Shown here piece by piece: positions 28,801-37,550 of a DNA stretch of 64,000 nucleotides (its first letter is position 1; each line of letters begins with the position of its first letter). The DNA comes from Tistlia consotensis USBA 355. Lineage in GTDB: Bacteria > Pseudomonadota > Alphaproteobacteria > Kiloniellales > DSM-21159. The position numbers and the translations under genes are program-made. The DNA lies in the NCBI RefSeq assembly GCF_900177295.1, contig NZ_FWZX01000007.1, positions 1 through 64,000 on the forward strand, in the 5' to 3' direction. The notes beneath the pieces are model-generated. The model saw only the letters and a list, made by a program, of their open reading frames with translations, ran no database searches and had not been told where the DNA came from.

Positions 28801-31800
28801 TTGCCGCCCTGACCGTCCGAGTTCGCTACCGAACTGACCGTGCCGACCGCGATGCCGCCGACCGAGACCGTCTCGCCGGCGGCGATCGTGCCGTCGCCGC
28901 CCGCGGTCGCGTTCGTGCCGTCCAGGCCCCAGCTGCCGTTGGTCGTGCCGCTGCCCTGGGAGATGGTCAGCGAGCCGGCATTGAAGTCCGTCGAATCGAC
29001 GTCGCTCACCGTCGCGTCGCTGAACAGCGTGACCGCCTGCGCGCCGGCGCCGGCGGTCACGCTGGAGCTGTCGCCGTTGACACCGCCAAGCGAGGGCGCC
29101 TCGTTGACGTTGTCGACCGCGACGCTGAGCACCGCGGTCGAGTAGTTGCCGGCGGCGTCGGTCGCGCGGACGGTGATGCTGACCGTCGCCTCGGTCTCGT
29201 GGTCGAAGCTGGCGCCCGAGGCGACCGTCACCGCACCGGTCGAGCTGTTGATCGCGAAGCGCCCGCTGCCGTCGCTGTCGAGCGACCAGGTGATGGTGTT
29301 GGCGTCCGTCGAGGTCACGGTGCCGGCGCTGGCACCGGTGGTCGCGTTCTCGTAGATCGCCAGCCCGCCGATCGGCGCCGCCGGGGTCGTCGGGTCGGTC
29401 GTGTCGATGGTGATCGACAGGCCCGTCGAGGCGGAGGAGGTGTTGCCGGCCGCGTCGGTCGCGGTCGCCGTGATCGTGTGCGCGCCGGCGGCGATCGCCG
29501 AGCCTGGCGTGAAGGACCAATTGCCCGAGCCGTCCGCCGTCGTCGTGCCGATCGAGCTGCCGTCCGACAGCACCGTCACCGTCGCATTGGCCTCGGCCGT
29601 GCCGGTGAAGGTCGGCGTCGTGACGTTGGTGAGGTTGTCGGTCGAGGAGCTGCCGCTGTCGCTCGCCGCCGCCAGGTCCGGCGTGCTCGGCGCCGAGGGC
29701 GCCGTCGTGTCGATGGTGATCGACAGGCCCGAGGAGGCCGCCGAGACGTTGCCAGCGGTGTCCTGGGTCGTCGCGGTGATCGAGTGGGTGCCGGCGGCGA
29801 TCGCCGAGCCCGGCGTGAAGGACCAGTTGCCCAGGCCGTTGGCGATCGTCGTGCCGATCGAGCTGCCGTCGGAGAGTATCGTCACCGTCTGGTTCGGCTG
29901 TGCGCCGCTGCCGATGAAGCTCGGTGTCGTGTCGCTGGTGATGTTGTCCGTCGAGGACGAGCCGGTGTCGCTCGCCGCCGTCATGTCCGGCGTGTTGGGC
30001 GCCGAGGGCGCCGTCGTGTCGATGGTGATCGACAGGCCCGAGGAGGCCGTGGAGGTGTTGCCGGCCGCGTCGGTCGCCGTCGCCGTGATCGAGTGGCTGC
30101 CCTCGCTGAGCGCCGAGCCCGGCGTGAAGCTCCAGTTGCCCGAGCCATCGGCCGTCGTCGTGCCGATCGAGCTGCCGTCCGAGAGCACCGTCACCGTCGC
30201 GTTGGCCTCGGCCGTGCCGGTGAAGGTCGGCGTCGTGTCGTTGGTGATGTCGTCGGTCGAGGACGAGCCGCTGTCGCTGGCCGCCGAGAGGTCCGGCGTG
30301 CTCGGCGCCGAGGGCGCCGTCGTGTCGATGGTGATCGACAGCGCCGAGGAGGCCGCCGAGACGTTGCCGGCGGTGTCCTGGGTCGTCGCGGTGATCGAGT
30401 GGGTGCCGGCGGCGATCGCCGAGCCCGGCGTGAAGGACCAGTTGCCCAGGCCGTTGGCGATCGTCGTGCCGATCGAGCTGCCGTCGGAGAGGATCGTGAC
30501 CGTCTGGTTCGGCTGGGCGCCGCTGCCGATGAAGCTCGGCGTGGTGTCGCTGGTGATGTTGTCGGTCGAGGACGAGCCGGTGTCGCTCGCCGCCGTCATG
30601 TCCGGCGTGCCCGGCGCCGACGGCGCCGTCGTGTCGATGGTGATCAGCAGGCCCGACGAGGCCGAGGAGGTGTTGCCGGCCGCGTCGGTCGCGGTCGCTG
30701 TGATCGTGTGCGTACCGGCAGCGATCGCCGAACTTGGCGTGAACGACCAGTTGCCCGAGCCGTCCGCCGTCGTCGTGCCGATCGAGCTGCCGTCCGACAG
30801 CACCGTCACCGTCGCATTGGCCTCGGCCGTGCCGGTGAAGGTCGGCGTCGTGTCGTTGGTGACGTCGTCGGTCGAGGAGCTGCCGCTGTCGCTGGCCGCC
30901 GACAGGTCCGGCGTGCTCGGTGCCGAGGGCGCCGTCGTGTCGATGGTGATCGACAGGCCCGAGGAGGCCACCGAGGTGTTGCCGGCGAGGTCGGTCTGCG
31001 TCGCGGTGATGCTGTGCGTCCCGGCGGCGATCGCCGAGCCCGCCGTGAAGGACCAGTTGCCCGAGCCGTCGGCTGTCGCCGTCCCGATCGAGCTGCCGTC
31101 CGACAGCACCGTCACCGTCGCGCCGGCCTCGGCGCCGCTGCCGCTGATGCTCGGCGTGGTGTCGCTGGTGATGTTGTCGGTCGAGGAGCTGCCGGTGTCG
31201 CTCGCTGCGTCCAGGTCCGGCGTGCCCGGCGCAGAGGCAGAGGTGTCGATCGTCACCGACAGCGCCGAGGAGGCCGAGGAGGTGTTGCCGGCGTCGTCCT
31301 GGCTCGTCGCGGTGATCGAGTGCGTGCCGGCGCTGAGGGTCGAGCTGGTGATCGTCCAGTTGCCCGAGCCGTCGGCGGTCGTCGTGCCGACCGAGCTGCC
31401 GTCCGACAGCAGCGTCACCGTGGTTCCGGCGACGGCGCCGCTGCCGGTGAAGGTCGGCGTCGTGTCGTTGGTGATGTTGTCGGTCGAGGAGCTGCCGCTG
31501 TCGCTTCCGGCCGTCATGTCCGGCGTGCCCGGCGCCGAGGGTCCCGTCGTGTCGATGGTGATAGACAGCGCCGCAGAGGCGACCGAGACGTTGCCGAAGG
31601 CGTCGGTCGCCGTGACGGTGATCGAGTGCGTGCCTTCGCTGATCGCCGAGCCCGGCGTGAAGGTCCAGTTGCCCGAGCCGTCGGCCGTCGCCGTGCCGAT
31701 CGAGCTGCCGTCCGACAGCACCGTCACCGTCGAGTCCGCCTCGGCGGTGCCGGTGAAGGTCGGCGTCGTGTCGTTGGTCAGGTTGTCGGTCGAGGACGAG

Positions 31801-33464
31801 CCCGTGTCGCTGGCCGCGTCCAGGTCTGGCGTGCCCGGCTGGACCGGCGCGGTCGTGTCGACGGTGATCGTGAAGAGGTCGATGCCGATCGAGTCGACGT
31901 ACTGCCCGTTCGGCGTGTAGGAGACGGTGAAGGACTTGATCGGCTTGTTGTGGAAGGCCGTGGCGCTGAGGTCGAGGGTGTAGCCGCCGACGGTCGACTG
32001 GAAATTGGAGGGGAAGCTGGAGGCGGCGACCGAATAGGTCGCGACCTGGTTGGAGCCGGCGTCGTAGCCGGTGATCACGATGTTGCCGCTGTAGTTCTTG
32101 ACCGAGCCGGCCGGGTACTCCGAGAAGTTGATCGAATCGAGCCCGTAGACCGAGGGCGAGGCCGTGCCGCTGGTCGAGACCGTAAAGGAGTAGGTCGTGC
32201 TCGAGCTGGTGGAGTGGTAGTTGATGTAGACCTCGTCCTGGCCCGCGTTGGCGAGGTGGTACATGCCGTGGGAGTCGCTGGTCGAGACCACGAAGTTGCC
32301 GTCGGCGGTGGTGACCGTCGTCTGGGCCCCGGCCGTCGCGCCCTCGAAGTTCAGGGTGCCGCTCGCGATCGCGCTCAGCAGGTCCGGATAGTCGGAGCCG
32401 GCGAAGGCGTCGGTGACCTTGCTGTGGGCGATGTCGCCGGTCTTGGCCTCCAGAGTCCAGTCGCCGCCCTTGTCGGCGGCGCCGGTCGCGTCGGTCGAGG
32501 CGGCGACGTCGGCGCCGGTCGCCTGGGCCAGGGCGTCGATGAAGGCCTGCCCAGAGCCGTCCGCCGCGACCGAGCAGCCGTAGAGCAGGATGTCGCCGGT
32601 GTCGCTCAGCGCCGAGCCGATCTTCGCCAGCGCCTGGCTGTAGTCCGCGAGATTGGCGCCCGTCACCGAGCCGCTGGCGAACTCCAGCGCGCCGACCTCG
32701 CCATGGCTGACGACGTGGATCGCAGAGACGTCGCTGTGGCCGGCCAGCGCGTCGGCGATCTGGGTCAGCGCCGGCGCCGTGGACTGGAGCGTGACCACCG
32801 TGACGCCGCTGCCCAGCCCGTCGACCAGGGTCTGGGCGTCGGCGACGGCGCTGTCGACGAAGACGAACTCGCCGCCCGTCGTCGCGGTGCTCGCGGTCGT
32901 CGTCGTGGTGCCGTCGGCGCCCGCTGTCGTGTTCGTGGCCGTCGCTGTCGTCGTGGTGGTGTCGCTCGCCTTGGTGCCGTCGGTCGTCGAGCCAGTCGCA
33001 GTCGAATCGGTCGCGGTCGTGTCGGCGGTGGTCGAGTCGGTCGCCGTCGAGCCACTGGTCGAGTCCTGGGCCGGCCCGGCCGTGGCCGCCTTGTCGTTGT
33101 CCTGGCCGGCGGCGACCGGCTGGACCTCGGAGAGGGCCTGGGCCAGCTCGTCGGTCGTCGGCCCGCTGCTCTTGGCGTCGCTGCCCGAGGTGTCGTGCCC
33201 GTCGGAGGTGGTCGAGGAGGAATCGCTCGGCTTGTCGCTGGTCTTGTCGGCGGCCTGGTCAGCCGACTTGTCGGCGGCGGCCTGGGCCGCCTGGTCGGCC
33301 GCGGTGGCGACGGCGGCCGCGTCGAGCAGCAGCCGCGGCTCCAGGGCGAAGGCCAGCCCCTCCCCGGCGTCCAGCGGCATCTCCCGAGCGGTTCGCGCAG
33401 CCCTGCCGCCGTAGTCGGCCCGTCCCTCCGCGAGATCGCGAAGCGGTCGCCCTACCTGGCTCAT
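25848..33464 (-). CDS. Giant DUF4347 / Ig-like repeat adhesin, probably type I secreted
   Basis: This protein is about 2538 residues, from the ATG at 33464 (MSQVGRPLRD). Near residue 42 is FALEPRLLLDAA, the LEPR-XLL motif of large exported surface proteins, followed by an Asp/Ser/Thr-rich linker. DUF4347 spans about 198-340 (IHVVSHGEVG, DILLYGCSVA, GGDWTLEAKTG). Eight near-identical Ig-like repeats of about 102 residues span about 535-1355, each opening IDTTAPSAPxTPD. Next is a cadherin-like domain (VASGASFDHETEATVSITVRATD), then several Ca-poor cadherin-like/VCBS-type repeats, and a C-terminal region rich in Ala/Gly. No RTX nonapeptides are seen. A cell-surface adhesion or biofilm role is inferred. 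An ATG at 33491 is an alternative start. Confidence 0.85.
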   Translation of the reverse strand: MSQVGRPLRDLAEGRADYGGRAARTAREMPLDAGEGLAFALEPRLLLDAAAVATAADQAAQAAADKSADQAADKTSDKPSDSSSTTSDGHDTSGSDAKSSGPTTDELAQALSEVQPVAAGQDNDKAATAGPAQDSTSGSTATDSTTADTTATDSTATGSTTDGTKASDTTTTTATATNTTAGADGTTTTTASTATTGGEFVFVDSAVADAQTLVDGLGSGVTVVTLQSTAPALTQIADALAGHSDVSAIHVVSHGEVGALEFASGSVTGANLADYSQALAKIGSALSDTGDILLYGCSVAADGSGQAFIDALAQATGADVAASTDATGAADKGGDWTLEAKTGDIAHSKVTDAFAGSDYPDLLSAIASGTLNFEGATAGAQTTVTTADGNFVVSTSDSHGMYHLANAGQDEVYINYHSTSSSTTYSFTVSTSGTASPSVYGLDSINFSEYPAGSVKNYSGNIVITGYDAGSNQVATYSVAASSFPSNFQSTVGGYTLDLSATAFHNKPIKSFTVSYTPNGQYVDSIGIDLFTITVDTTAPVQPGTPDLDAASDTGSSSTDNLTNDTTPTFTGTAEADSTVTVLSDGSSIGTATADGSGNWTFTPGSAISEGTHSITVTATDAFGNVSVASAALSITIDTTGPSAPGTPDMTAGSDSGSSSTDNITNDTTPTFTGSGAVAGTTVTLLSDGSSVGTTTADGSGNWTITSSTLSAGTHSITATSQDDAGNTSSASSALSVTIDTSASAPGTPDLDAASDTGSSSTDNITSDTTPSISGSGAEAGATVTVLSDGSSIGTATADGSGNWSFTAGSAIAAGTHSITATQTDLAGNTSVASSGLSITIDTTAPSAPSTPDLSAASDSGSSSTDDVTNDTTPTFTGTAEANATVTVLSDGSSIGTTTADGSGNWSFTPSSAIAAGTHTITATATDAAGNTSSASSGLLITIDTTAPSAPGTPDMTAASDTGSSSTDNITSDTTPSFIGSGAQPNQTVTILSDGSSIGTTIANGLGNWSFTPGSAIAAGTHSITATTQDTAGNVSAASSALSITIDTTAPSAPSTPDLSAASDSGSSSTDDITNDTTPTFTGTAEANATVTVLSDGSSIGTTTADGSGNWSFTPGSALSEGSHSITATATDAAGNTSTASSGLSITIDTTAPSAPNTPDMTAASDTGSSSTDNITSDTTPSFIGSGAQPNQTVTILSDGSSIGTTIANGLGNWSFTPGSAIAAGTHSITATTQDTAGNVSAASSGLSITIDTTAPSAPSTPDLAAASDSGSSSTDNLTNVTTPTFTGTAEANATVTVLSDGSSIGTTTADGSGNWSFTPGSAIAAGAHTITATATDAAGNTSSASTGLSITIDTTDPTTPAAPIGGLAIYENATTGASAGTVTSTDANTITWSLDSDGSGRFAINSSTGAVTVASGASFDHETEATVSITVRATDAAGNYSTAVLSVAVDNVNEAPSLGGVNGDSSSVTAGAGAQAVTLFSDATVSDVDSTDFNAGSLTISQGSGTTNGSWGLDGTNATAGGDGTIAAGETVSVGGIAVGTVSSVANSDGQGGNTLVIDLDTVNATPANIQTLLRALTYSAPSSLGARTFTLSLNDGDGTANGGASTSTASFTINVQPNPPVVANLNGDSVSTPNGTAVSIDQGGNATVTDADSSNFNTGNMTITRNSGTGNFSLTGSGSTGVAAGTSTLDANGTISASEIVFVDGTAIASVSASSDGQGTNNLILSFGSNATPAAVQQLIRALQFKSTTGGSNTFDLTIKDASSGATSTAASFTVNVEAAPVNTVPGSTPYVYDGTAKAISGFSVADTDSASVTTTLSVGGGTLSVATGGGATITGNGSGSVTVNGTIAQVNTALAGLSYTAPTDSGTDQTITIVTSDGTNSDTDTVAVTVFDRPDIGGLNGDTVNGAVGTTKLVDLGSNATVTDHDSTDFNLGNLTVNRTDGARTGDFSVDGTNVTSNGGTAISAGDTISVGGTAIGTVDATKDGQGAHNLVITFNVDATLARVQTLLRNLAYTPGNTGTHEFSATLTDTDGATSTAADFSMTTNRAPVNTVGGSKSAVEGIAGTISGISVADADGNTLTTTLTISGAKLSADGSGGSVSGNGTGSLVLTGTADQINDHLNHLTITPNAGVTGNLTLQVSTSDGTATDTDSVTVTVAANRPPEITTNSGPSVAAGDSVVLSLSNIGSTDPEGVTSFTYYLASAPGQGSLVLGGRVLGAGGSFTSADLLAGRVSYQANAGSTASGDPFSVYSSDGVKASGTVTFSVTITHPSQQTTGQQTEQGGNSTLLSPPPVTFERGTQGPATVLVANTAFGNVQLAFVQPAAPPVTVNQALSQIGQGNTPIARAFNSSVEGGSLTPGDQAFVQIVQASTLSPILSDFVASGLQVLVFTGRSWIPIDLGTLFGGLSGTFGEGGQEGGGLPPGVGDLPGAQAALHAAPPDVGHGAAQQRQAAALPASRAEPAAAEHPAEPLGDLAGDPLAAALGGAVAARHGVGLGAPGLGVELARAAGRADAEVARLAAALAAQGIQSGPGGPA
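29400..31875. repeat. Eight tandem ~306-bp coding repeats in the adhesin
   Basis: The phrase encoding IDTTAPSAP recurs every roughly 306 bases (for example near 29705, 30015, 30320, 30630 and 30935). Units alternate between an A type (TFTGTAEANATV) and a B type (SFIGSGAQPNQTV). Two A-B pairs are almost identical in sequence, indicating a recent two-unit duplication. Confidence 0.9.
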
Positions 33465-33593
33465 AGTTGGGTACCCCGCCACCACAACCATTTCTTGCAG
33501 CGCGGATCATATCCTTTCCGCCGCGCCGACACAAATGCACACAATCGGCGGGTGGCGCGCACGAAACGGGATCGATTCCGCACGCTCCGCCCG

Positions 33594-34340
33594 TCAGTAG
33601 CGTCCCGCCGTCTGCTCTCCGGGCCCCTGGCCGCTGCGCTCCGGCGGCGCCATGACCAGCGGCGGACCGCCGATCTCGCGGATCAGCTTCAGCTTGATGG
33701 CGCGCGCGAAATCCCGGTAGTCGGTCGCCGTGATCAGGAAGGCTCCCGAGCCGCCGATCACGTTGTCACGGTAGTAGGTGTCGACGCTGGGGTCCTCGTT
33801 GAGGATGGTCAGGCCGTTGACGGTGATGCCGTCGGCGATCGCCGCGTCGCGCAGCACCGGCGTCTGCACGCCCTGGTTGGTGCGGCCGTCGCCGGAGACG
33901 TCGATCGCCTTCCGGGCCCCCTGGTAGGCGTTGCTCAGGATCAGCTGGTGCGAGAAGCCGATGGCGTTGCCGATCGCCGTCGAGCCGCCGGTGACGAAGC
34001 GCGGCGCGGCGTCGATGTCGGCCGCGAACTCGTCGGCGCTCGCCGCGTCGTAGACCAGGGTCCATTCGACGGCCTTGATCTGGCGGTCGCGGCCCGACCA
34101 CTGCACCAGGGTGACGGCGATGCCGAGATCGCCGGCGGCGCGGATCGCGCCCTGCACCGCCGGGTCCCGGAAGGCGTCCGAGAGGCCCTGCATCTGCAGG
34201 TCGAACTCCCAGGAGGTCACGCTGGACGAGGCGTCGACGGCCAGGACGAGCTCAAGGTCCACGGCCGTGGCGGCACGGGCGCTGCCCGGCAGGCCGAGTG
34301 CGATCGCGACGAGGAGGAGCAGCAGCCTGACCTTCGACAC
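33594..34340 (-). CDS. DUF1194 secreted VWA-like protein
   Basis: This 248-residue protein has a signal peptide (LLLLLVAIALGLPGSARA) and a DUF1194 domain, a von Willebrand A-like fold. The MIDAS motif is LAVDASSSV, the Thr-bearing loop is VTGGSTAIGNAIGFS, and the acidic loop is AIDVSGDGRTNQG. The C-terminal YYRDNVIGGSGAFLITATDY is highly conserved in the family. It is probably periplasmic and metal-dependent; function unknown. It lies 69 bases downstream of recJ on the same strand and upstream of the giant adhesin. Confidence 0.85.
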   Translation of the reverse strand: MSKVRLLLLLVAIALGLPGSARAATAVDLELVLAVDASSSVTSWEFDLQMQGLSDAFRDPAVQGAIRAAGDLGIAVTLVQWSGRDRQIKAVEWTLVYDAASADEFAADIDAAPRFVTGGSTAIGNAIGFSHQLILSNAYQGARKAIDVSGDGRTNQGVQTPVLRDAAIADGITVNGLTILNEDPSVDTYYRDNVIGGSGAFLITATDYRDFARAIKLKLIREIGGPPLVMAPPERSGQGPGEQTAGRY

Positions 34341-34409
34341 CCTTCGAGTATAGGTCGAGGGGGCGCCGGGGTCAGCCTCACGAATCCGGCAGTGCCGGAA
34401 GGCCCGCCT

Positions 34410-36227
34410 TCAGGCCTCGGCCGCGTCCTCGAGAATCAGCTGCACGGCATCGCCGCCGGCCCAGGCGTCGAGCCTCAGCTTACCGGCCAGATGCAGGCCG
34501 CGGCCGCGCGTCGTGGTCAGCGCCGGACCGAGCAGCTCGGCCTTCTCGCGGAACGCGATGGCCTTCAGGCGCCGGCCCTCGGCATCGGCCAGGATGCAGC
34601 GCAGGTGGCCCTGGCCGACCGGATCGGCCTTGACGACGCGGGCCTCGGTCACCGCGAAGCGCGGCTCGGCGTTGCCGGCGCCGAAGGGCGCCAGGCGATC
34701 GAGCGCCCGGACCAGCCCGGCGTTGGCGCCGGAGAGCGGGATCGCGGCATCGAAGCCGAGCGCCGGCTGGAAGCCGATGCGCCTCAGCTCGCGGCCGCAG
34801 CGCTCGGTCAGGAAGGCGCGCAGCTCGGGCAGGCGCTCGGCCGCGACGGTCAGGCCGGCCGCCATCGGGTGGCCGCCGCCGTTGATCAGCAGGCCGGCCT
34901 GGCGCGCGGCGATCACCGCCGCCCCGAGGTCGAGGCCCGGCACGGAGCGCCCCGAGCCCTTGCCGACGCCCTCGGCGTCGAGCGCGACCACCAGGGCCGG
35001 CCGGTCGAAGCGCTCCTTCAGGCGGCTGGCGACGATGCCGATCACGCCCGGGTGCCAGTCCTCCCCGACCGCCAGGGCCAGGCCCTCTTCGGGCGGCTGC
35101 GCCTCGAGCTGCGCCAGGGCCTCGGCCAGGACCGCGGCCTCGATGTCGCGGCGCTCGCCGTTCAGCTGGTCGAGCCGCGCCGCCAGGGCACGGGCCCGCT
35201 CCGGGTCGTCGCCCGACAGCAGCTCCGCCCCCAGCCCCGCCTCGCCGACGCGGCCGCCGGCATTGACCCGGGGCCCGAGCAGGAAGCCGCAGTGGTAGGC
35301 GCCGGGCGTCTCGTCGAGCCGGGCGACGTCGGCGAGCGCCGAGAGGCCGACGTTGCCGCGGGCCGCCAGCACCTTCAGGCCCTGGGCGACGAAGGCGCGG
35401 TTGAGGCCGATCAGCGGAACCACGTCGCAGACCGTGCCGAGGGCGACCAGGTCGAGCCACTGCAGCAGCTTCGGCTCGGCGCGCTCGCCCCCCTCGCCGG
35501 CCGGGCCGTAGTGGCCGGCGGCCCGCAGCGCCCGGTTGACCGCGACAGCCACCAGGAAGGCGACGCCGACGGCAGCCAGCTGGCCGAGGCCGCTGTCGTC
35601 GTCCAGGCGGTTCGGGTTGACCACCGCCAGGGCCGGCGGCAGGCGCGCCTCGGCGGCGTGGTGGTCGACGACGATCACCTCAAGGCCGGCCTCGGCGGCC
35701 TCGGCCAGGGGCTCGTGGGCGGTGATGCCGCAGTCGAGGGTCAGCGCCAGGCCGGCGCCCTCGGCCTTGAGCCGGCGCAGGGCCGGGCCGTTCGGGCCGT
35801 AGCCCTCCTTCATGCGGTCGGGGATGTAGAGCGCGACGCGGCCGCCGACGGCGCGCAGGAAGCGGCCGAGCAGCGCCGAGGAGGTCGCGCCGTCGACGTC
35901 GTAGTCGCCGAACAGGGCGATCGTCTCGCCGGCCGTGACGGCCGCCGCGATGCGTGCGGCGGCGCGGTCCATGTCCTTCAGCCGCGAGGGGTCGGGCAGC
36001 CAGTCGCGCAGGGTCGGCGCCAGGAAGCGCTCGGCCTCGTCCAGGCCGACGCCGCGCGCCGCGAGGCAGCGGCCGACCGGCTCGGGCAAGCCGAGCCGCT
36101 GGGCCAGCGCCAGGGCCAGGCGCTCGTCGCCGGCCCTCAGCTCCCAGCGCTTGCCGGCGATCGAGCGCTCGACCCCGAGCAGGCAGGGTCGGCGCTCCGG
36201 ACGCTCGGCTGCGAGGACGGCGCTCAT
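34410..36227 (-). CDS. recJ: Single-stranded-DNA-specific exonuclease RecJ
   Basis: This 605-residue 5'-3' exonuclease of recombination and mismatch repair carries the DHH-family motifs: LFGDYDVDGATSSALL near 105, LTLDCGITAHEP, VIVVDHHAAEARLPPALAVVNP, then LGPRVNAGGRVGEA. The DHHA1 part holds VASRLKERFDRPALVVALD and GRSVPGLDLGAAV with NGGGHPMAAGLTV. The C-terminal OB-type region ends the protein (GQGHLRCILADAEGRRLKAIAF). Length matches the family. It follows glpX after a repeat-containing gap of about 250 bases. Confidence 0.95.
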   Translation of the reverse strand: MSAVLAAERPERRPCLLGVERSIAGKRWELRAGDERLALALAQRLGLPEPVGRCLAARGVGLDEAERFLAPTLRDWLPDPSRLKDMDRAAARIAAAVTAGETIALFGDYDVDGATSSALLGRFLRAVGGRVALYIPDRMKEGYGPNGPALRRLKAEGAGLALTLDCGITAHEPLAEAAEAGLEVIVVDHHAAEARLPPALAVVNPNRLDDDSGLGQLAAVGVAFLVAVAVNRALRAAGHYGPAGEGGERAEPKLLQWLDLVALGTVCDVVPLIGLNRAFVAQGLKVLAARGNVGLSALADVARLDETPGAYHCGFLLGPRVNAGGRVGEAGLGAELLSGDDPERARALAARLDQLNGERRDIEAAVLAEALAQLEAQPPEEGLALAVGEDWHPGVIGIVASRLKERFDRPALVVALDAEGVGKGSGRSVPGLDLGAAVIAARQAGLLINGGGHPMAAGLTVAAERLPELRAFLTERCGRELRRIGFQPALGFDAAIPLSGANAGLVRALDRLAPFGAGNAEPRFAVTEARVVKADPVGQGHLRCILADAEGRRLKAIAFREKAELLGPALTTTRGRGLHLAGKLRLDAWAGGDAVQLILEDAAEA

Positions 36228-36301
36228 CGGGTCCTCGCCCCTTTCGCCGCCGTTCCTCCCGTCATTCCCGCCGCTCCTTCCGTCATCCCCGCCCCTTTTT
36301 C

Positions 36302-36410
36302 GTCATTCCCGCGAAAGCGGGAATCCAGAGAAAGAAGCCGCCAGCTCGGACGCAGCTCGGCTCGTGCCTGGGTCACCTTCTTCTGGATCCCCGCTTTCGC
36401 GGGGATGACG
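36302..36410. repeat. Inverted pair of a dispersed proteobacterial intergenic repeat
   Basis: Two opposed copies of the GTCATTCCCGCGAAAGCGGG type (each itself palindromic) occur at 36302-36337 and 36378-36410, separated by about 40 bases. Degenerate extra copies of CGTCATTCCCGCC lie just before. They fill the glpX-recJ gap and could stabilise or terminate the transcript. Confidence 0.85.
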
Positions 36411-36476
36411 GGAAGAAGGAAGGCAACGGCCGCGCAGACGAGGCCGCCATTGCGGTGCCCCCTCAGCCTCGGCCCA

Positions 36477-37451
36477 TCAGATCGAGTCGTACCAGGGCTT
36501 GATCAGGAAGTTGTGGCGGCCCTCGATGATCCGGACCGTGCCGGTCTTCGAGCGCATCACCATGGAATGGGTCTCGGCACCGCCATGGAAGCGGCGCACG
36601 CCGCGCAGCATCGAGCCGGAGGTGACGCCGGTCGCGGCGAACATCACGTCGCCGCCGGCCAGGTCCATCAGCTTGTACTTGCGCTCGAGGTCGGCGATGC
36701 CCCAGCGCCGCGCGCGGCCCTTCTCGTCGTCGTTGCGGAACAGCAGGCGCCCCTGGATCTGGCCGCCGATGCAGCGCAGCGCAGCCGCCGCCAGCACGCC
36801 CTCCGGCGCCCCGCCGGAGCCCATGTAGATGTCGATGCCGCTGTCGCCCTGGCTGGTCGCGATGACCCCGGAGACGTCGCCGTCGCCGATCAGCATGATC
36901 CGCGCGCCGGCCTCGCGGACCTTGGCGATCAGATCCTGGTGGCGCGGCCGGTCGAGGATGCAGACGACCAGGTCGGCCACCTCCATGCCCTTGGCCTTGG
37001 CCAGCGCCGTCAGGTTCTCGGCCGGCGTCGCGTCGAGGTCGACGATGTCGTCGGGCAGGCCGCCGCCGACCGCGATCTTGTCCATGTAGACGTCGGGCGC
37101 ATTGAGGAAGCCGCCCTCCTCGGCCATGGCGATCACGGCCAGCGCGTTCGGGCCGCCCTTGGCGGTGATCGTCGTGCCCTCGAGCGGATCGAGCGCGATG
37201 TCGATCTTCGGCCCGCCGGCGCCGACCTTCTCGCCGATGTAGAGCATCGGCGCCTCGTCGCGCTCGCCCTCGCCGATCACGACGGTGCCGTCGATCGGCA
37301 GGCCGTTGAGCGCCTCGCGCATGGCGTTGACCGCCGCCTGGTCGGCGGCCTTCTCGTCGCCGCGGCCCATCAGGCGCGAGGCCGCCAGCGCCGCCCGCTC
37401 GGTGACGCGCACGGCCTCGAGGGCCAGGTTTCGATCCATCGGGTCCGACAT
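36477..37451 (-). CDS. glpX: Class II fructose-1,6-bisphosphatase GlpX
   Basis: This 324-residue gluconeogenic phosphatase converts fructose 1,6-bisphosphate to fructose 6-phosphate. Motifs: VIGEGERDEAPMLYIGE and DIALDPLEGTTITAKGGPNA (metal-binding Asp/Glu), then GDGDVSGVI, MGSGGAPEGVLAAAALRC and FAATGVTSGSMLRGV. The ATG at 37451 follows GGGAGGAG; the longer frame to 37532 is rejected. It is the third gene of a leftward run after the aminotransferase and homoserine dehydrogenase, an order seen in other alphaproteobacteria. Confidence 0.95.
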   Translation of the reverse strand: MSDPMDRNLALEAVRVTERAALAASRLMGRGDEKAADQAAVNAMREALNGLPIDGTVVIGEGERDEAPMLYIGEKVGAGGPKIDIALDPLEGTTITAKGGPNALAVIAMAEEGGFLNAPDVYMDKIAVGGGLPDDIVDLDATPAENLTALAKAKGMEVADLVVCILDRPRHQDLIAKVREAGARIMLIGDGDVSGVIATSQGDSGIDIYMGSGGAPEGVLAAAALRCIGGQIQGRLLFRNDDEKGRARRWGIADLERKYKLMDLAGGDVMFAATGVTSGSMLRGVRRFHGGAETHSMVMRSKTGTVRIIEGRHNFLIKPWYDSI

Positions 37452-37550
37452 GCTCGCCTGCTCTCCTCCCAAGAAATTGTCCGGCCAGGAACCGACCGGC
37501 TCGACGCGGCGGCCTTGTCGCCCGCGCGCCACTCTACACTCTTCGACCGG

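Noticed and set aside
29400-31875. Transposon or phage repeats
   Set aside because: The 306-bp periodicity is in frame and encodes conserved Ig-like domains, so it is protein repeat structure, not a mobile element.
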